Below are positions 9,812 to 18,234 of a stretch of DNA of 64,000 nucleotides, in pieces. The notes beneath the pieces are model-generated. The model did no database searches. It had not been told where the DNA came from and was given only the letters and a program-made list of their open reading frames with translations. The position numbers were made by a program, and so were the translations under genes. Origin of the DNA: Actibacterium lipolyticum (GTDB lineage Bacteria; Pseudomonadota; Alphaproteobacteria; Rhodobacterales; Rhodobacteraceae); NCBI RefSeq assembly GCF_900184935.1, contig NZ_FXYE01000001.1:620001-684000 (forward strand), read 5' to 3'. Each line of letters opens with the position of its first letter. Position 1 is the stretch's first letter.

Positions 9812-11154
9812 AACGCCTCATCCAAAAAGGCCTGATGTTCGGCAATCTGATCGAGGTTTCCAGCCCCGCCTTGGTCTCTCGGTATAACCGTGCGCTCAAG
9901 CATCTGACGGGTAAGACCACCGCGTTGAGCGATTTCCACATCGACATCTCCGGCTACTCGCCCGAGGTGGGGGATGAGCTGGGCGATCATCTGTATCTGA
10001 ACCCCAACGGGGTGAACCGGCAGTTCATTCTGCTGACGACCGAACAGAAAACTGCGCCGCATCTGAATGCGAAATTTTCGACCTCTCGCGCGTTGCTGCG
10101 GCGTTTCATTGAAGTGAACGAACCGCAGCTTTTCGCGCTAACCGCCCATGATGCCGTGGTGGGGGAGCTTGATAACTCTGTCTTCGAACTCTCAACGCCC
10201 GAACGGTTGTTCGATATTCGCAAGATCACCGTGCATGCCGATACCACGCGCGAACATGTGGCCAGCGCCGAAAAGCTGGCGGGCCTCATCACCCGCTTCC
10301 GCGAGGAAGAAGACGCATGGTGGGATGACGTGTTGATTGCCCAGATGATCGGGCTGGCCAAGGAAACCGGTGATGTCACCCGTAACCCGATCCGCCTGAA
10401 CGATGTCAGCACCGAACAGGGCAATTTCTGGACCGACCATTTCGGCGGCCTTTATGTGTTCCGCGATGTCGAACACCCGGCGGCGATTGCGGTGGCCGAC
10501 AAGGCGCGGCTGGGCAAGCTGCCGCTGCGCTATGTGTTCGATCTGGGCGACCGCAACCAAATCGCCCACTTTCTGGAACTGAACGATCTGGTCGAACCGA
10601 TTGTGAAAGCCCGCAATGTGGATGCAAGCGCCATCCTGCGCCAAAAGATGGATTTTATTCTGGTTGATGCCGCCGCCACGCTTGGCCATGACCTTGGCGG
10701 GGCCAACCGTCAGGATCTGCGCAAGCTGGCGCAACGGTTGGGGGCTGCCTTGCCCGAAGAGTTCAAAGCGCTGGGCGATCTGGCGCGCTGGGCCGAAGGG
10801 GGCGGGGACTGGCCGCGCATATCGTCTCAGCATCCGGCGTATTTCTATACGCTGCGCGCCGCACCCGGGCCGGACCGTGATATCGTGAACCAATTGCTTG
10901 CCGAACTAAGCCCGCTTGACGTGCGTCAGCTGTTTATCTGTCACAAACAACTGTTCTATCGCACCTATGCGGGGTGGTCGGATGCCAAGAAAGGCTTCGT
11001 TGCTGATTTCCTTGAACGCGAGTATCAGGTGGATAAGGCGGGCGCGCGGGCAGAACTGTTCGGCCCAGAGCCCGGGATGGAAGAGCCGAAGGCACCGCAG
11101 GACGACATCGTCGCACGCGTGGGCCCTTGGGGTGCGGTACGAAGGGGGCGCTGA
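9808..11154 (+). CDS. DUF6638-like family protein
   Basis: A 448-residue protein without signal peptide or membrane helix. It begins MKRLIQKGLMFGNLIEV and holds an EEDAWWDD segment near residue 170 and a C-terminal YAGW-DAKKGFV segment. I recall this pattern as the DUF6638 family of Rhodobacterales, usually next to an AAA+ ATPase as here. It has no known activity. The ATG overlaps the stop of the upstream membrane gene (ATGA), and its own TGA shares one base with the next start (TGATG), so translation is coupled through the cluster. Confidence 0.8.
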   Translation: MKRLIQKGLMFGNLIEVSSPALVSRYNRALKHLTGKTTALSDFHIDISGYSPEVGDELGDHLYLNPNGVNRQFILLTTEQKTAPHLNAKFSTSRALLRRFIEVNEPQLFALTAHDAVVGELDNSVFELSTPERLFDIRKITVHADTTREHVASAEKLAGLITRFREEEDAWWDDVLIAQMIGLAKETGDVTRNPIRLNDVSTEQGNFWTDHFGGLYVFRDVEHPAAIAVADKARLGKLPLRYVFDLGDRNQIAHFLELNDLVEPIVKARNVDASAILRQKMDFILVDAAATLGHDLGGANRQDLRKLAQRLGAALPEEFKALGDLARWAEGGGDWPRISSQHPAYFYTLRAAPGPDRDIVNQLLAELSPLDVRQLFICHKQLFYRTYAGWSDAKKGFVADFLEREYQVDKAGARAELFGPEPGMEEPKAPQDDIVARVGPWGAVRRGR

Positions 11155-11435
11155 TGTTAGGTTTTATTCGACTGGGCGTGTTCGGCTTTCTTGGCCTGTG
11201 TGTTCTGTACCTTATGGTTGCGTTCTATTCCCGCTCTGTGCGTCGCGAAAAGCTTGAAAACCAAGCGGCCGAGCAGATCGCCGAAGGCACGCTTGAGGTA
11301 ACCGGGTACGAAGCCTTTATCGAAAATGGTATGCGCGAGTACGAAGGCTCGTTGCGCCGCAAGTTGATCGTTGGGGTCTTTATCGTGCCGGTGGTTGCCG
11401 TTCTGGTCCTGATCTATGTAACGAATTTCACGTGA
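11154..11435 (+). CDS. small membrane protein of the AAA+ cluster
   Basis: A 93-residue protein with one hydrophobic segment at each end: residues 3-25 and about 70-91. Between them lies a charged, soluble middle with RREKLENQAAEQIAEG. The start ATG shares a base with the stop of the upstream gene. Two-helix topology with a cytoplasmic or periplasmic hairpin is expected. The family is unknown to me. Confidence 0.8.
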   Translation: MLGFIRLGVFGFLGLCVLYLMVAFYSRSVRREKLENQAAEQIAEGTLEVTGYEAFIENGMREYEGSLRRKLIVGVFIVPVVAVLVLIYVTNFT

Positions 11436-11443
11436 GGAATCTG

Positions 11444-12097
11444 ATGCGCTACGTCAAATGGACAATCCTTTTCGTGCTGGCTCTCTTCGTGTTCAGCTTC
11501 CTTCACTATTCCATGCCGCAGCGCGATATCGTGCGGATCGTGAACACCTATGAGGAACGGCAAGACCTGAACGACTGGACGCGCATGTTCTGGTCGGTGC
11601 CGGACGATCAGTCGGGCAGCCTGTCAAACCGCGACGTGCAGTTCATCCAAGCGGTCAAGGCCAACGGCAAAACGATGGTCTATCGCAACGAAGATACCGG
11701 CTGGGGCTGGCCGCCCTATTTCAAGTTCGACACCGCGAACCTCTATACAGAGGCGAACGACGCGAAATCCACCAAGGACGCCCCGGAATGGTACGCGATC
11801 AAGCATTACGGCTGGCGCAACGAATTCCTGTCGATCTTTCCCAACGCCGTGGGCCTGCGCCCCGTGGACGGCCCCGATGCGCGCCTGATCCCGTGGGGTA
11901 ACATCATCATCCTGATCGGTTTTGCGCTGTTCTTTCTGTTCCTGTCGCGGCTGTGGGCACAGTTCCGCGAACGCACAATCGACCCGCTGCTGGAAGATGC
12001 CGAGGAAACCTGGGACGCCGTAGACGAACGCGCCGACCGCGCCAAAGGCCGCTTTCGCGGCTGGTTGGATAGCTGGAAGGGGAAGCCACGGAAGTAG
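11444..12097 (+). CDS. DUF1523 family membrane protein
   Basis: A 217-residue protein with an N-terminal membrane helix (residues 5-22) and a second one near residues 150-172. A periplasmic domain between them holds the family hallmarks: IVNTYEERQD, a GWPPYFKFDTANL segment, HYGWRN and SIFPNAV. The charged C-terminal tail is cytoplasmic. DUF1523 is a recognised roseobacter family without known function. I chose the ATG at 11444 because a GAGGA site lies six bases upstream. This is the last gene of the cluster; the accessory region begins right after it. Confidence 0.88.
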   Translation: MRYVKWTILFVLALFVFSFLHYSMPQRDIVRIVNTYEERQDLNDWTRMFWSVPDDQSGSLSNRDVQFIQAVKANGKTMVYRNEDTGWGWPPYFKFDTANLYTEANDAKSTKDAPEWYAIKHYGWRNEFLSIFPNAVGLRPVDGPDARLIPWGNIIILIGFALFFLFLSRLWAQFRERTIDPLLEDAEETWDAVDERADRAKGRFRGWLDSWKGKPRK

Positions 12098-12164
12098 GGG
12101 GAGGGCGGAAAGCGGAAGTTCGCGGCAGGACAGTACGCGCTCAACGGTTAAGCGAAAGCGGACC

Positions 12165-12181
12165 TCCAAGCGCTGCTTGGA
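12165..12181. repeat. perfect inverted repeat 7-3-7 at the core/accessory border
   Basis: TCCAAGC and GCTTGGA face each other across three bases, between the DUF1523 gene and the truncated NTPase fragment. There is no T-run, so it is a poor terminator for either strand. It sits in a stretch with GCGAAAGCGGAC-like sequence typical of the degenerate dispersed repeats found elsewhere in the accessory region. Confidence 0.4.
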
Positions 12182-12214
12182 GCTAGGCAAGCATCGGCGG
12201 GATGAGTGCCAAGA

Positions 12215-14776
12215 TTACGGCCTTAGCAACTTTTCAAGAATTTCCCTAAGTTCGTTTTGGTTTCCAAGTCCGAGTGTCGGCAATATCGAAGACAAGACCC
12301 GGACAACCTTCGTTTTCGTTGAAATACCCTCTCGCTCGAAGGCCGTGCTGATTGCCTCCCCGTGTAGTGATGGATCGCTCAATAGAAAGCGTTGGCGATC
12401 CCAACAGAATGTCCATCTTTGCCTTAACCAAGGCAGAAGTGTTCCTGAAAACAACTCAGTATTTCCCGAGGCCTCAGCTATTTGTATGACTTTAAACGAA
12501 AGTTCGAAGACCTGAGCGGGCGTCCCTTGTGCCTCGCCCGTCAGGACGCGACTCTCCAGAAAGACATTTTTTGCAGTTTGCATATAAAAGTCTTCAGAAG
12601 ATCCATCGCATTGCAAACGGTTAAGAAGCTCTGGTCGCACTGTAAATTTCGATGAGCGAAATACCTCTTGTACAAACAAAGTTACCTCATCTGCCATATC
12701 CTTAAAAATGCAATTCGCAGAATATAGCAGAACAAATTGCTCAGCGACGTCAGAAAGCGAAATTTGTTGCTCTTTGCTGGCTATCGGGATTCTAGAATAG
12801 TTGAATTGAGCAACGTTATTGATGCTATCTGCACCTCTAGCTTGGGCATAAGCGTAGTAGGCGATTTGATCCCCGAGGGCTTCTACAAACAGCGTCCGAT
12901 CCAAACGTGTAAATGCATTGTACATCTTCGCGGAAATCAACAGCATTTGACCTTCAACGAGGGGGCCATTTGGTAAAAAGTTGTCGAGGTTTTCCGTAAT
13001 CCCAACACTCAACAAGGCGTTGTTCTCGGCCTTCGCCAGCATATACCAAGCCATATCAATAGGAAGCCGAGGCCATGAAGTCACATGGTTGCTTGGGTCT
13101 GGATTACTTACGCAACCTGGGAAAATCTTTGCTTCTACGCCGCCATCTAGAAAGAACTTTTTGCCTGTCGCGTCGTGATACAGCCAAATGATTGCATGTA
13201 TGGCAATAGCGTAGCAACGCGCGGCTCGTTGCGATTTGTCGGGTTCAAAGCTCTGCATCTTAGTGAGCACAGCAACGAAGTCCTGAAGGCAAGTTTTCCG
13301 ATCTCCGGCATGCCAACTTGCGATGGCTGCATCTGCCAGTAACCCGACACCCATTACCGCCATATCAGGAAGATCACTCTTCTCTGCCGCTGCACTGCCG
13401 TAAAGATAGTAACGGCGCGCAGCCTCAAAATCCCTCTCGTTTTCGGCGCTTATTCCGGCATCTCGACCCAGAAATGCCTTTTCGACCTCGCTTAAGGTCG
13501 CATCGCCTTCGATGAGCGTTTTGGAGAGTTCGAGGCTACCTTTGTGGTCATCTGAACGATACAAGACCTTCGCTTTTGCGCGAACAAGCTCGGAGTTGGT
13601 AGAGCCGTAGCGCTGCAGTCCCTCATCTAATAATGCTAAGGCCCCGTCCTTGTCGCTGCCATACTCGTCTAGAATTATGGCCTGCAACTTCCTACAACAA
13701 ATAGCAAGCTCAGCCTGTCCCCAACTTGTCGCATATTCTTCGAGGCGAGCAAAAATTGGAACATGATTTGATGCATCAATGGTGTCAGCATCATGTTCAC
13801 GTAGCCAAGCGCTATTTACGAGCATATCAATTTCAAAGTCATCGTGATGAAACGCGCGTAGTAGCTTTTCACGCAGTGCTGGTGGACTGCGATCAAGGTA
13901 GTCGAAAACAGCTAGTAGGTCGCGGATTTTCGATATTCTGTTCGATTGGTTCAGAAACATAAAAGCTATAGCTTCGACGCCTTCAGAGCCTGGAATCGCA
14001 AGGTGTTCGACCATTTCAGAAGGAAGTGTGTTGTCTTTATTCTCCAGAATTTTATTGAGCTTCGAAATAAGCTCTAGGAAGCCAATGCCTAGCCCCGCTT
14101 TTGAGGTTTGAAGTAAGATTTTTGAGTATGCTAACATACTCATGGAGGTTCTTATCGATGAGTCCTCAACCTCCAAGGCCTCTCGTTCAAAACACTTCAA
14201 TGCGTCTGAAAACTGTTGGCCACGATCACTTTCTTGATTCAGTAGGATGAGTTGAGCAGCGCGGAACATCTGGCTGATTGCCGGTTCTGACGGATACGCG
14301 CTGGTATCTGTCCTGAACAACGTAAACATGGACATGTGTGGTGCAATGATTTCCAACTCATCATGCTCAGCACCAAAGATGGCCATACATATTTTTGCGA
14401 TCACTGCTGTGTTCTGGCCGCTCCAAGCAGCAAGCAGGGCGGCGTTCATGTCGCTTACGTCGAGGCTCCGGCCTTTTGTTAGGGAAACGGCGATGGCGTT
14501 CTGAATGGTCTCTTTGTATTCGTTGGATAGCGTCTTTGCCGCATAATCTGACAACAATGGAGATAGGTGGAATCGGTCACCTTCTTGTTGGTCAACCCAC
14601 GATCCAATCAGGCTATCCAACACAATCCCGGCGTCAGGTATGGTTGGTGAAACCTTCGCGAGATAAAACGCAAGCTCACGTTTGAAGCTACCCGTTTTTA
14701 GAGATAAACGTTCGATGAGGCGACGGCTGGATACTGACAATTCATCAAGAAGGCGTTCGCGAGTCTGCCTTCTTAC
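12215..14776 (-). pseudogene. C-terminal half of a nuclease/STAND-type NTPase with helical (TPR-like) repeats, truncated by IS
   Basis: The open frame runs from the IS end at 14776 down to 12215, about 853 residues. The first in-frame start is a TTG at 14740. It opens mid-protein with RRQTRERLLDEL and continues SRRLIERLSLKTGSFKRELA, then a PDAGIVLDSLIGSWV segment and HLSPLLS. I recognise these as the region that follows the NTPase core in large DUF4297-like/STAND ATPases. The remainder is all-helical with repeat-like pairs (ALALLDEGLQRYG, AEKAFLGRDAG), resembling TPR-type repeats. No Walker motifs are present, so it cannot act alone as an ATPase. The matching front half is at 33817-35085 on the same strand. 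Confidence 0.75.
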
Positions 14777-14850
14777 TGTCCGTCGTCAGGGTTTTTGGGA
14801 CCAATGGCTGCCTAAACTAAGAGAGAGTTTGGCTCATCTTGTTGGTTTGA

Positions 14851-15831
14851 TTATGCGGCGTGCTGGCGGTGATGCAAGCGTCGCGCTTCGAGTGTCTTTC
14901 GTTTGATCCTTTCCCTTTGTTTTAGAATGGCTTTGTCACGGCCGAAGTAGACGTCGGCAGGTGTGACGTTGTTGATGCTCTCGTGATAACGTTGGTGGTT
15001 GTAGTGATCGACGAAGGCTTCGATCTGAGCTTCGAGGTCACCCGGCAGGAAGTAGTTTTCCAATAAGATGCGGTTCTTTAAAGTCTGATGCCATCGTTCG
15101 ATCTTGCCTTGGGTTTGCGGATGATACGGCGCACCGCGAGAGTGCTTCATGCCCTTGTCGTGCAACCATTCCGCCAGATCCCCTGAGACGTAACTGGATC
15201 CGTTGTCGCTGAGTAGACGTGGCTTGTGAACGACATGAACTTGGTCACAGCCAGACGCTTGCAAAGCGAGGTCCAGTGTATCTGTCACGTCTTCAGCCCG
15301 CATGTTGGTGCAGAGCTTCCAGGAGACGATGTAACGGCTGTAATCGTCGAGGACCGTGCTGAGATAGAACCAACCCCAGCCCAATACCTTGATGTAGGTG
15401 AAGTCTGTTTGCCAAAGCTGGTTGATCCCAGTTGTCTTGTCTTTGAACTCATTGGCAGCCTTGATGACGATGAACGCAGGGCTGGTGATCAGATCATGGG
15501 CCTTCAGCACGCGATACACCGTAGATTCTGAGACAAAGTAGCGTTCCTGATCCGTGAACGTCACTGCCAGTTCGCGCGGTGACAATTCTGTTTCCTGCAA
15601 GGCGAAGTCGACAACCTTCCGCTTCACCTCGTCAGGCACGCGGTTCCAAACGTGCTTTGGCTTGGGGGATTGATCCTGCAAGCCAGCCTCACCGCGCTGC
15701 AGATATCGATCATACCAGCGATAGAAAGTTGTGCGAGGGATACCCAGCTTAGCCAATGTCAGACGCGCTGAGAGATGGCTTTCTTCGACCAACCGGATGA
15801 TCTCCAGTTTCTCTGATGCAAGATACCTCAT
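14851..15831 (-). CDS. IS3-family transposase OrfB (DDE integrase), copy 1
   Basis: A 326-residue protein with an N-terminal helix-turn-helix region (LGIPRTTFYRWYDRYLQRG) followed by an rve-type catalytic core. The DDE triad is visible as WQTDFTYI, LLSDNGSSY and GKIERWHQTLK. The start ATG overlaps the orfA stop by four bases (ATGA). A run of seven A residues on the coding strand (15860-15866) within the 3' end of orfA could allow the usual IS3 minus-one frameshift, since the orfB frame is open across it. The length is complete, so this copy may be active. Confidence 0.93.
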   Translation of the reverse strand: MRYLASEKLEIIRLVEESHLSARLTLAKLGIPRTTFYRWYDRYLQRGEAGLQDQSPKPKHVWNRVPDEVKRKVVDFALQETELSPRELAVTFTDQERYFVSESTVYRVLKAHDLITSPAFIVIKAANEFKDKTTGINQLWQTDFTYIKVLGWGWFYLSTVLDDYSRYIVSWKLCTNMRAEDVTDTLDLALQASGCDQVHVVHKPRLLSDNGSSYVSGDLAEWLHDKGMKHSRGAPYHPQTQGKIERWHQTLKNRILLENYFLPGDLEAQIEAFVDHYNHQRYHESINNVTPADVYFGRDKAILKQRERIKRKTLEARRLHHRQHAA

Positions 15832-16193
15832 TCGTGGTCGCCCCCATCGCTTATCATGCTTTTTTTGAGCAAGCGGAGTTCGAGCGTTTGTTCCGCCACG
15901 ACCTCTTTCAGATCACGGGCTTCACGGCGAAGATCTTTGACCTCATCGGTGTTAGCAGAACGGGCTGTATCACCCGCAAGCCGCTTCTTGCCAGCTTCCA
16001 TGAAGTCCTTAGACCATTTGTAATAGATGCCCTGCGATATGCCCTCACGGCGGCACAACTCAGCAATGCTGTCTTCGCCACGCAGGCCATCCAACACGAT
16101 CCTGATCTTCTCTTCTGATGAATAATGCTTGCGCGTCGCGCGCTTGATATCTTTGACGATCTTCTCGCCAGAGCTCTTCGTTGTCTTTCTCAT
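15828..16193 (-). CDS. IS3-family transposase OrfA (helix-turn-helix), copy 1
   Basis: A 121-residue protein with the HTH segment YSSEEKIRIVLDGLRGEDSIAELCRREGIS followed by a leucine-zipper-like helix (VKDLRREARDLKEVVAEQTLELRLLKK). OrfA binds the terminal repeats and regulates transposition. The ATG at 16193 has GGAG seven bases upstream; an in-frame TTG extension to 16241 lacks a comparable site. The second copy encodes an identical protein. Confidence 0.9.
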   Translation of the reverse strand: MRKTTKSSGEKIVKDIKRATRKHYSSEEKIRIVLDGLRGEDSIAELCRREGISQGIYYKWSKDFMEAGKKRLAGDTARSANTDEVKDLRREARDLKEVVAEQTLELRLLKKSMISDGGDHE

Positions 16194-16247
16194 CGTCCAC
16201 TCCTCGGTGGCTACGATGAGCAACAAACCCTCCCTTAGCAAATTGCC

Positions 16248-17144
16248 TTATTTGGACCCACAAGCGCTGACGTCAGACACGTTGTTGATGCTCTCGTGAT
16301 AACGTTGGTGGTTGTAGTGATCGACGAAGGCTTCGATCTGAGCTTCGAGGTCACCCGGCAGGAAGTAGTTTTCCAATAAGATGCGGTTCTTTAAAGTCTG
16401 ATGCCATCGTTCGATCTTGCCTTGGGTTTGCGGATGATACGGCGCACCGCGAGAGTGCTTCATGCCCTTGTCGTGCAACCATTCCGCCAGATCCCCTGAG
16501 ACGTAACTGGATCCGTTGTCGCTGAGTAGACGTGGCTTGTGAACGACATGAACTTGGTCACAGCCAGACGCTTGCAAAGCGAGGTCCAGTGTATCTGTCA
16601 CGTCTTCAGCCCGCATGTTGGTGCAGAGCTTCCAGGAGACGATGTAACGGCTGTAATCGTCGAGGACCGTGCTGAGATAGAACCAACCCCAGCCCAATAC
16701 CTTGATGTAGGTGAAGTCTGTTTGCCAAAGCTGGTTGATCCCAGTTGTCTTGTCTTTGAACTCATTGGCAGCCTTGATGACGATGAACGCAGGGCTGGTG
16801 ATCAGATCATGGGCCTTCAGCACGCGATACACCGTAGATTCTGAGACAAAGTAGCGTTCCTGATCCGTGAACGTCACTGCCAGTTCGCGCGGTGACAATT
16901 CTGTTTCCTGCAAGGCGAAGTCGACAACCTTCCGCTTCACCTCGTCAGGCACGCGGTTCCAAACGTGCTTTGGCTTGGGGGATTGATCCTGCAAGCCAGC
17001 CTCACCGCGCTGCAGATATCGATCATACCAGCGATAGAAAGTTGTGCGAGGGATACCCAGCTTAGCCAATGTCAGACGCGCTGAGAGATGGCTTTCTTCG
17101 ACCAACCGGATGATCTCCAGTTTCTCTGATGCAAGATACCTCAT
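16248..17144 (-). pseudogene. 3'-truncated IS3-family OrfB, copy 2
   Basis: Identical to the OrfB of copy 1 up to HESINNV, then it runs into the right end of copy 1 and ends after a few foreign residues (SDVSACGSK), losing about the last 35 residues. The DDE triad residues are all retained, but a C-terminal deletion and the missing left terminal repeat make this copy unlikely to move by itself. Confidence 0.88.
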
Positions 17145-17592
17145 TCGTGGTCGCCCCCATCGCTTATCATGCTTTTTTTGAGCAAGCGGAGTTCGAGCGT
17201 TTGTTCCGCCACGACCTCTTTCAGATCACGGGCTTCACGGCGAAGATCTTTGACCTCATCGGTGTTAGCAGAACGGGCTGTATCACCCGCAAGCCGCTTC
17301 TTGCCAGCTTCCATGAAGTCCTTAGACCATTTGTAATAGATGCCCTGCGATATGCCCTCACGGCGGCACAACTCAGCAATGCTGTCTTCGCCACGCAGGC
17401 CATCCAACACGATCCTGATCTTCTCTTCTGATGAATAATGCTTGCGCGTCGCGCGCTTGATATCTTTGACGATCTTCTCGCCAGAGCTCTTCGTTGTCTT
17501 TCTCATCGTCCACTCCTCGGTGGCTACGATGAGCAACAAACCCTCCCTTAGCAAATTGCCTTATTTGGACCCACAAGCGCTGACGTCAGACA
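16280..17592 (-). mobile_element. truncated IS3-family insertion sequence (copy 2), head-to-tail with copy 1
   Basis: These 1313 bases repeat 14967-16279 of copy 1 with no difference that I noticed. The first 190 bases of the element, including the left terminal repeat, are missing, and the sequence begins abruptly at the right end of copy 1. Its right end (TGACGTCAGACA to 17592) is intact and abuts a truncated integrase gene. The arrangement points to an IS-driven rearrangement or adjacent deletion rather than two independent insertions. Confidence 0.9.
17141..17506 (-). CDS. IS3-family transposase OrfA, copy 2
   Basis: Identical in sequence to the OrfA of copy 1 and complete at 121 residues, with the same HTH and leucine-zipper segments and the same GGAG site before the ATG. 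It overlaps the truncated orfB by four bases. It could still supply OrfA, which by itself acts as a repressor of IS3 transposition. Confidence 0.88.
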   Translation of the reverse strand: MRKTTKSSGEKIVKDIKRATRKHYSSEEKIRIVLDGLRGEDSIAELCRREGISQGIYYKWSKDFMEAGKKRLAGDTARSANTDEVKDLRREARDLKEVVAEQTLELRLLKKSMISDGGDHE

Positions 17593-18204
17593 CTGGAGAG
17601 TAGCTTCCTTCTTGATTTTATTGAGTCGTTTCCAAAGGAATATTCTCTCTCAAATCATATTGCGCCCACTGAACTTGGAGCGTGGTTTCAGCGGCTTCGT
17701 CGGTTGCCCAACCCACTACGCCGACAGATGCATCTCTTTGGACTATACTCTGGCCTGAAACCTTCATTGATCACGCGACTTGAAAAAAATTGGCTCAACC
17801 TTTCGCTGGGTGAGATACATTGTCCCGCGGAGGCAACATCATTTCGACACGACTGCACTCACTATTTATCCAGCCAGCAAGTTGCCATCCTGTCAAAAGC
17901 ATTAAGCTTAAACGAATTACTCGACCCAAAAAGCAATCTTGTTTTTCCGGCAAAATCGAAAAGACATTGTATTCCCGCGATCACCCGTGAGAGAGCGATG
18001 CCGGGCCTGACCGGTCATGTCCTCCGAAACACCTACCGGGAAGTGGCATCCAGCCTCGGCGCGCCCCCCGAGACCATTCGCATGTTGCTCAACTACCGAG
18101 ATCAAACAAGCCCACGGGTGCGACTGACAGAATATTCGGGCCACCTCAAAGCGACCCAGCAGAAAATATCGGACCATCTGGATAAGCTAACATCCATGAC
18201 CTGA
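17593..18204 (+). pseudogene. C-terminal part of a tyrosine recombinase (integrase), 5' end lost at the IS
   Basis: The frame is open from the first base after the IS (LESSFLLDFIESF...) to the stop at 18204, about 203 residues. The C-terminal recombinase signature is visible as GLTGHVLRNTYREVA (the HxxR motif) and a candidate catalytic tyrosine in RLTEYSG. The first catalytic arginine region reads LYSGLKPSLITRLEKNWL, where an arginine would be expected near the lysine, so the domain may also be degenerate. An internal TTG at 17704 cannot restore function. It is convergent with hsdR and probably marks one end of an integrated element. Confidence 0.75.
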
Positions 18205-18234
18205 TAGGTGTGCGTCCAAATCACGCCCACCCCT

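Larger units (their letters stand above)
14777..16279 (-). mobile_element. complete IS3-family insertion sequence (copy 1)
   Basis: A 1503-base element with imperfect terminal inverted repeats. The left end starts TGTCCGTCGTCAGG at 14777. The right end, read inward, starts TGTCTGACGTCAGC from 16279. It holds orfA and orfB in IS3 arrangement. No obvious target duplication flanks it: the left flank ends TTAC and the right flank is the second, truncated copy. It interrupts the NTPase gene whose C-terminal half lies to its left. Confidence 0.9.

Noticed and set aside
15860-15866. Run of seven A on the coding strand as a classical X-XXY-YYZ frameshift heptamer
   Set aside because: In the orfA frame the codons are AAA AAA AGC preceded by C, which does not fit the strict heptamer. 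Frameshifting remains possible, but orfB also has its own coupled ATG, so I did not annotate a separate regulatory site.
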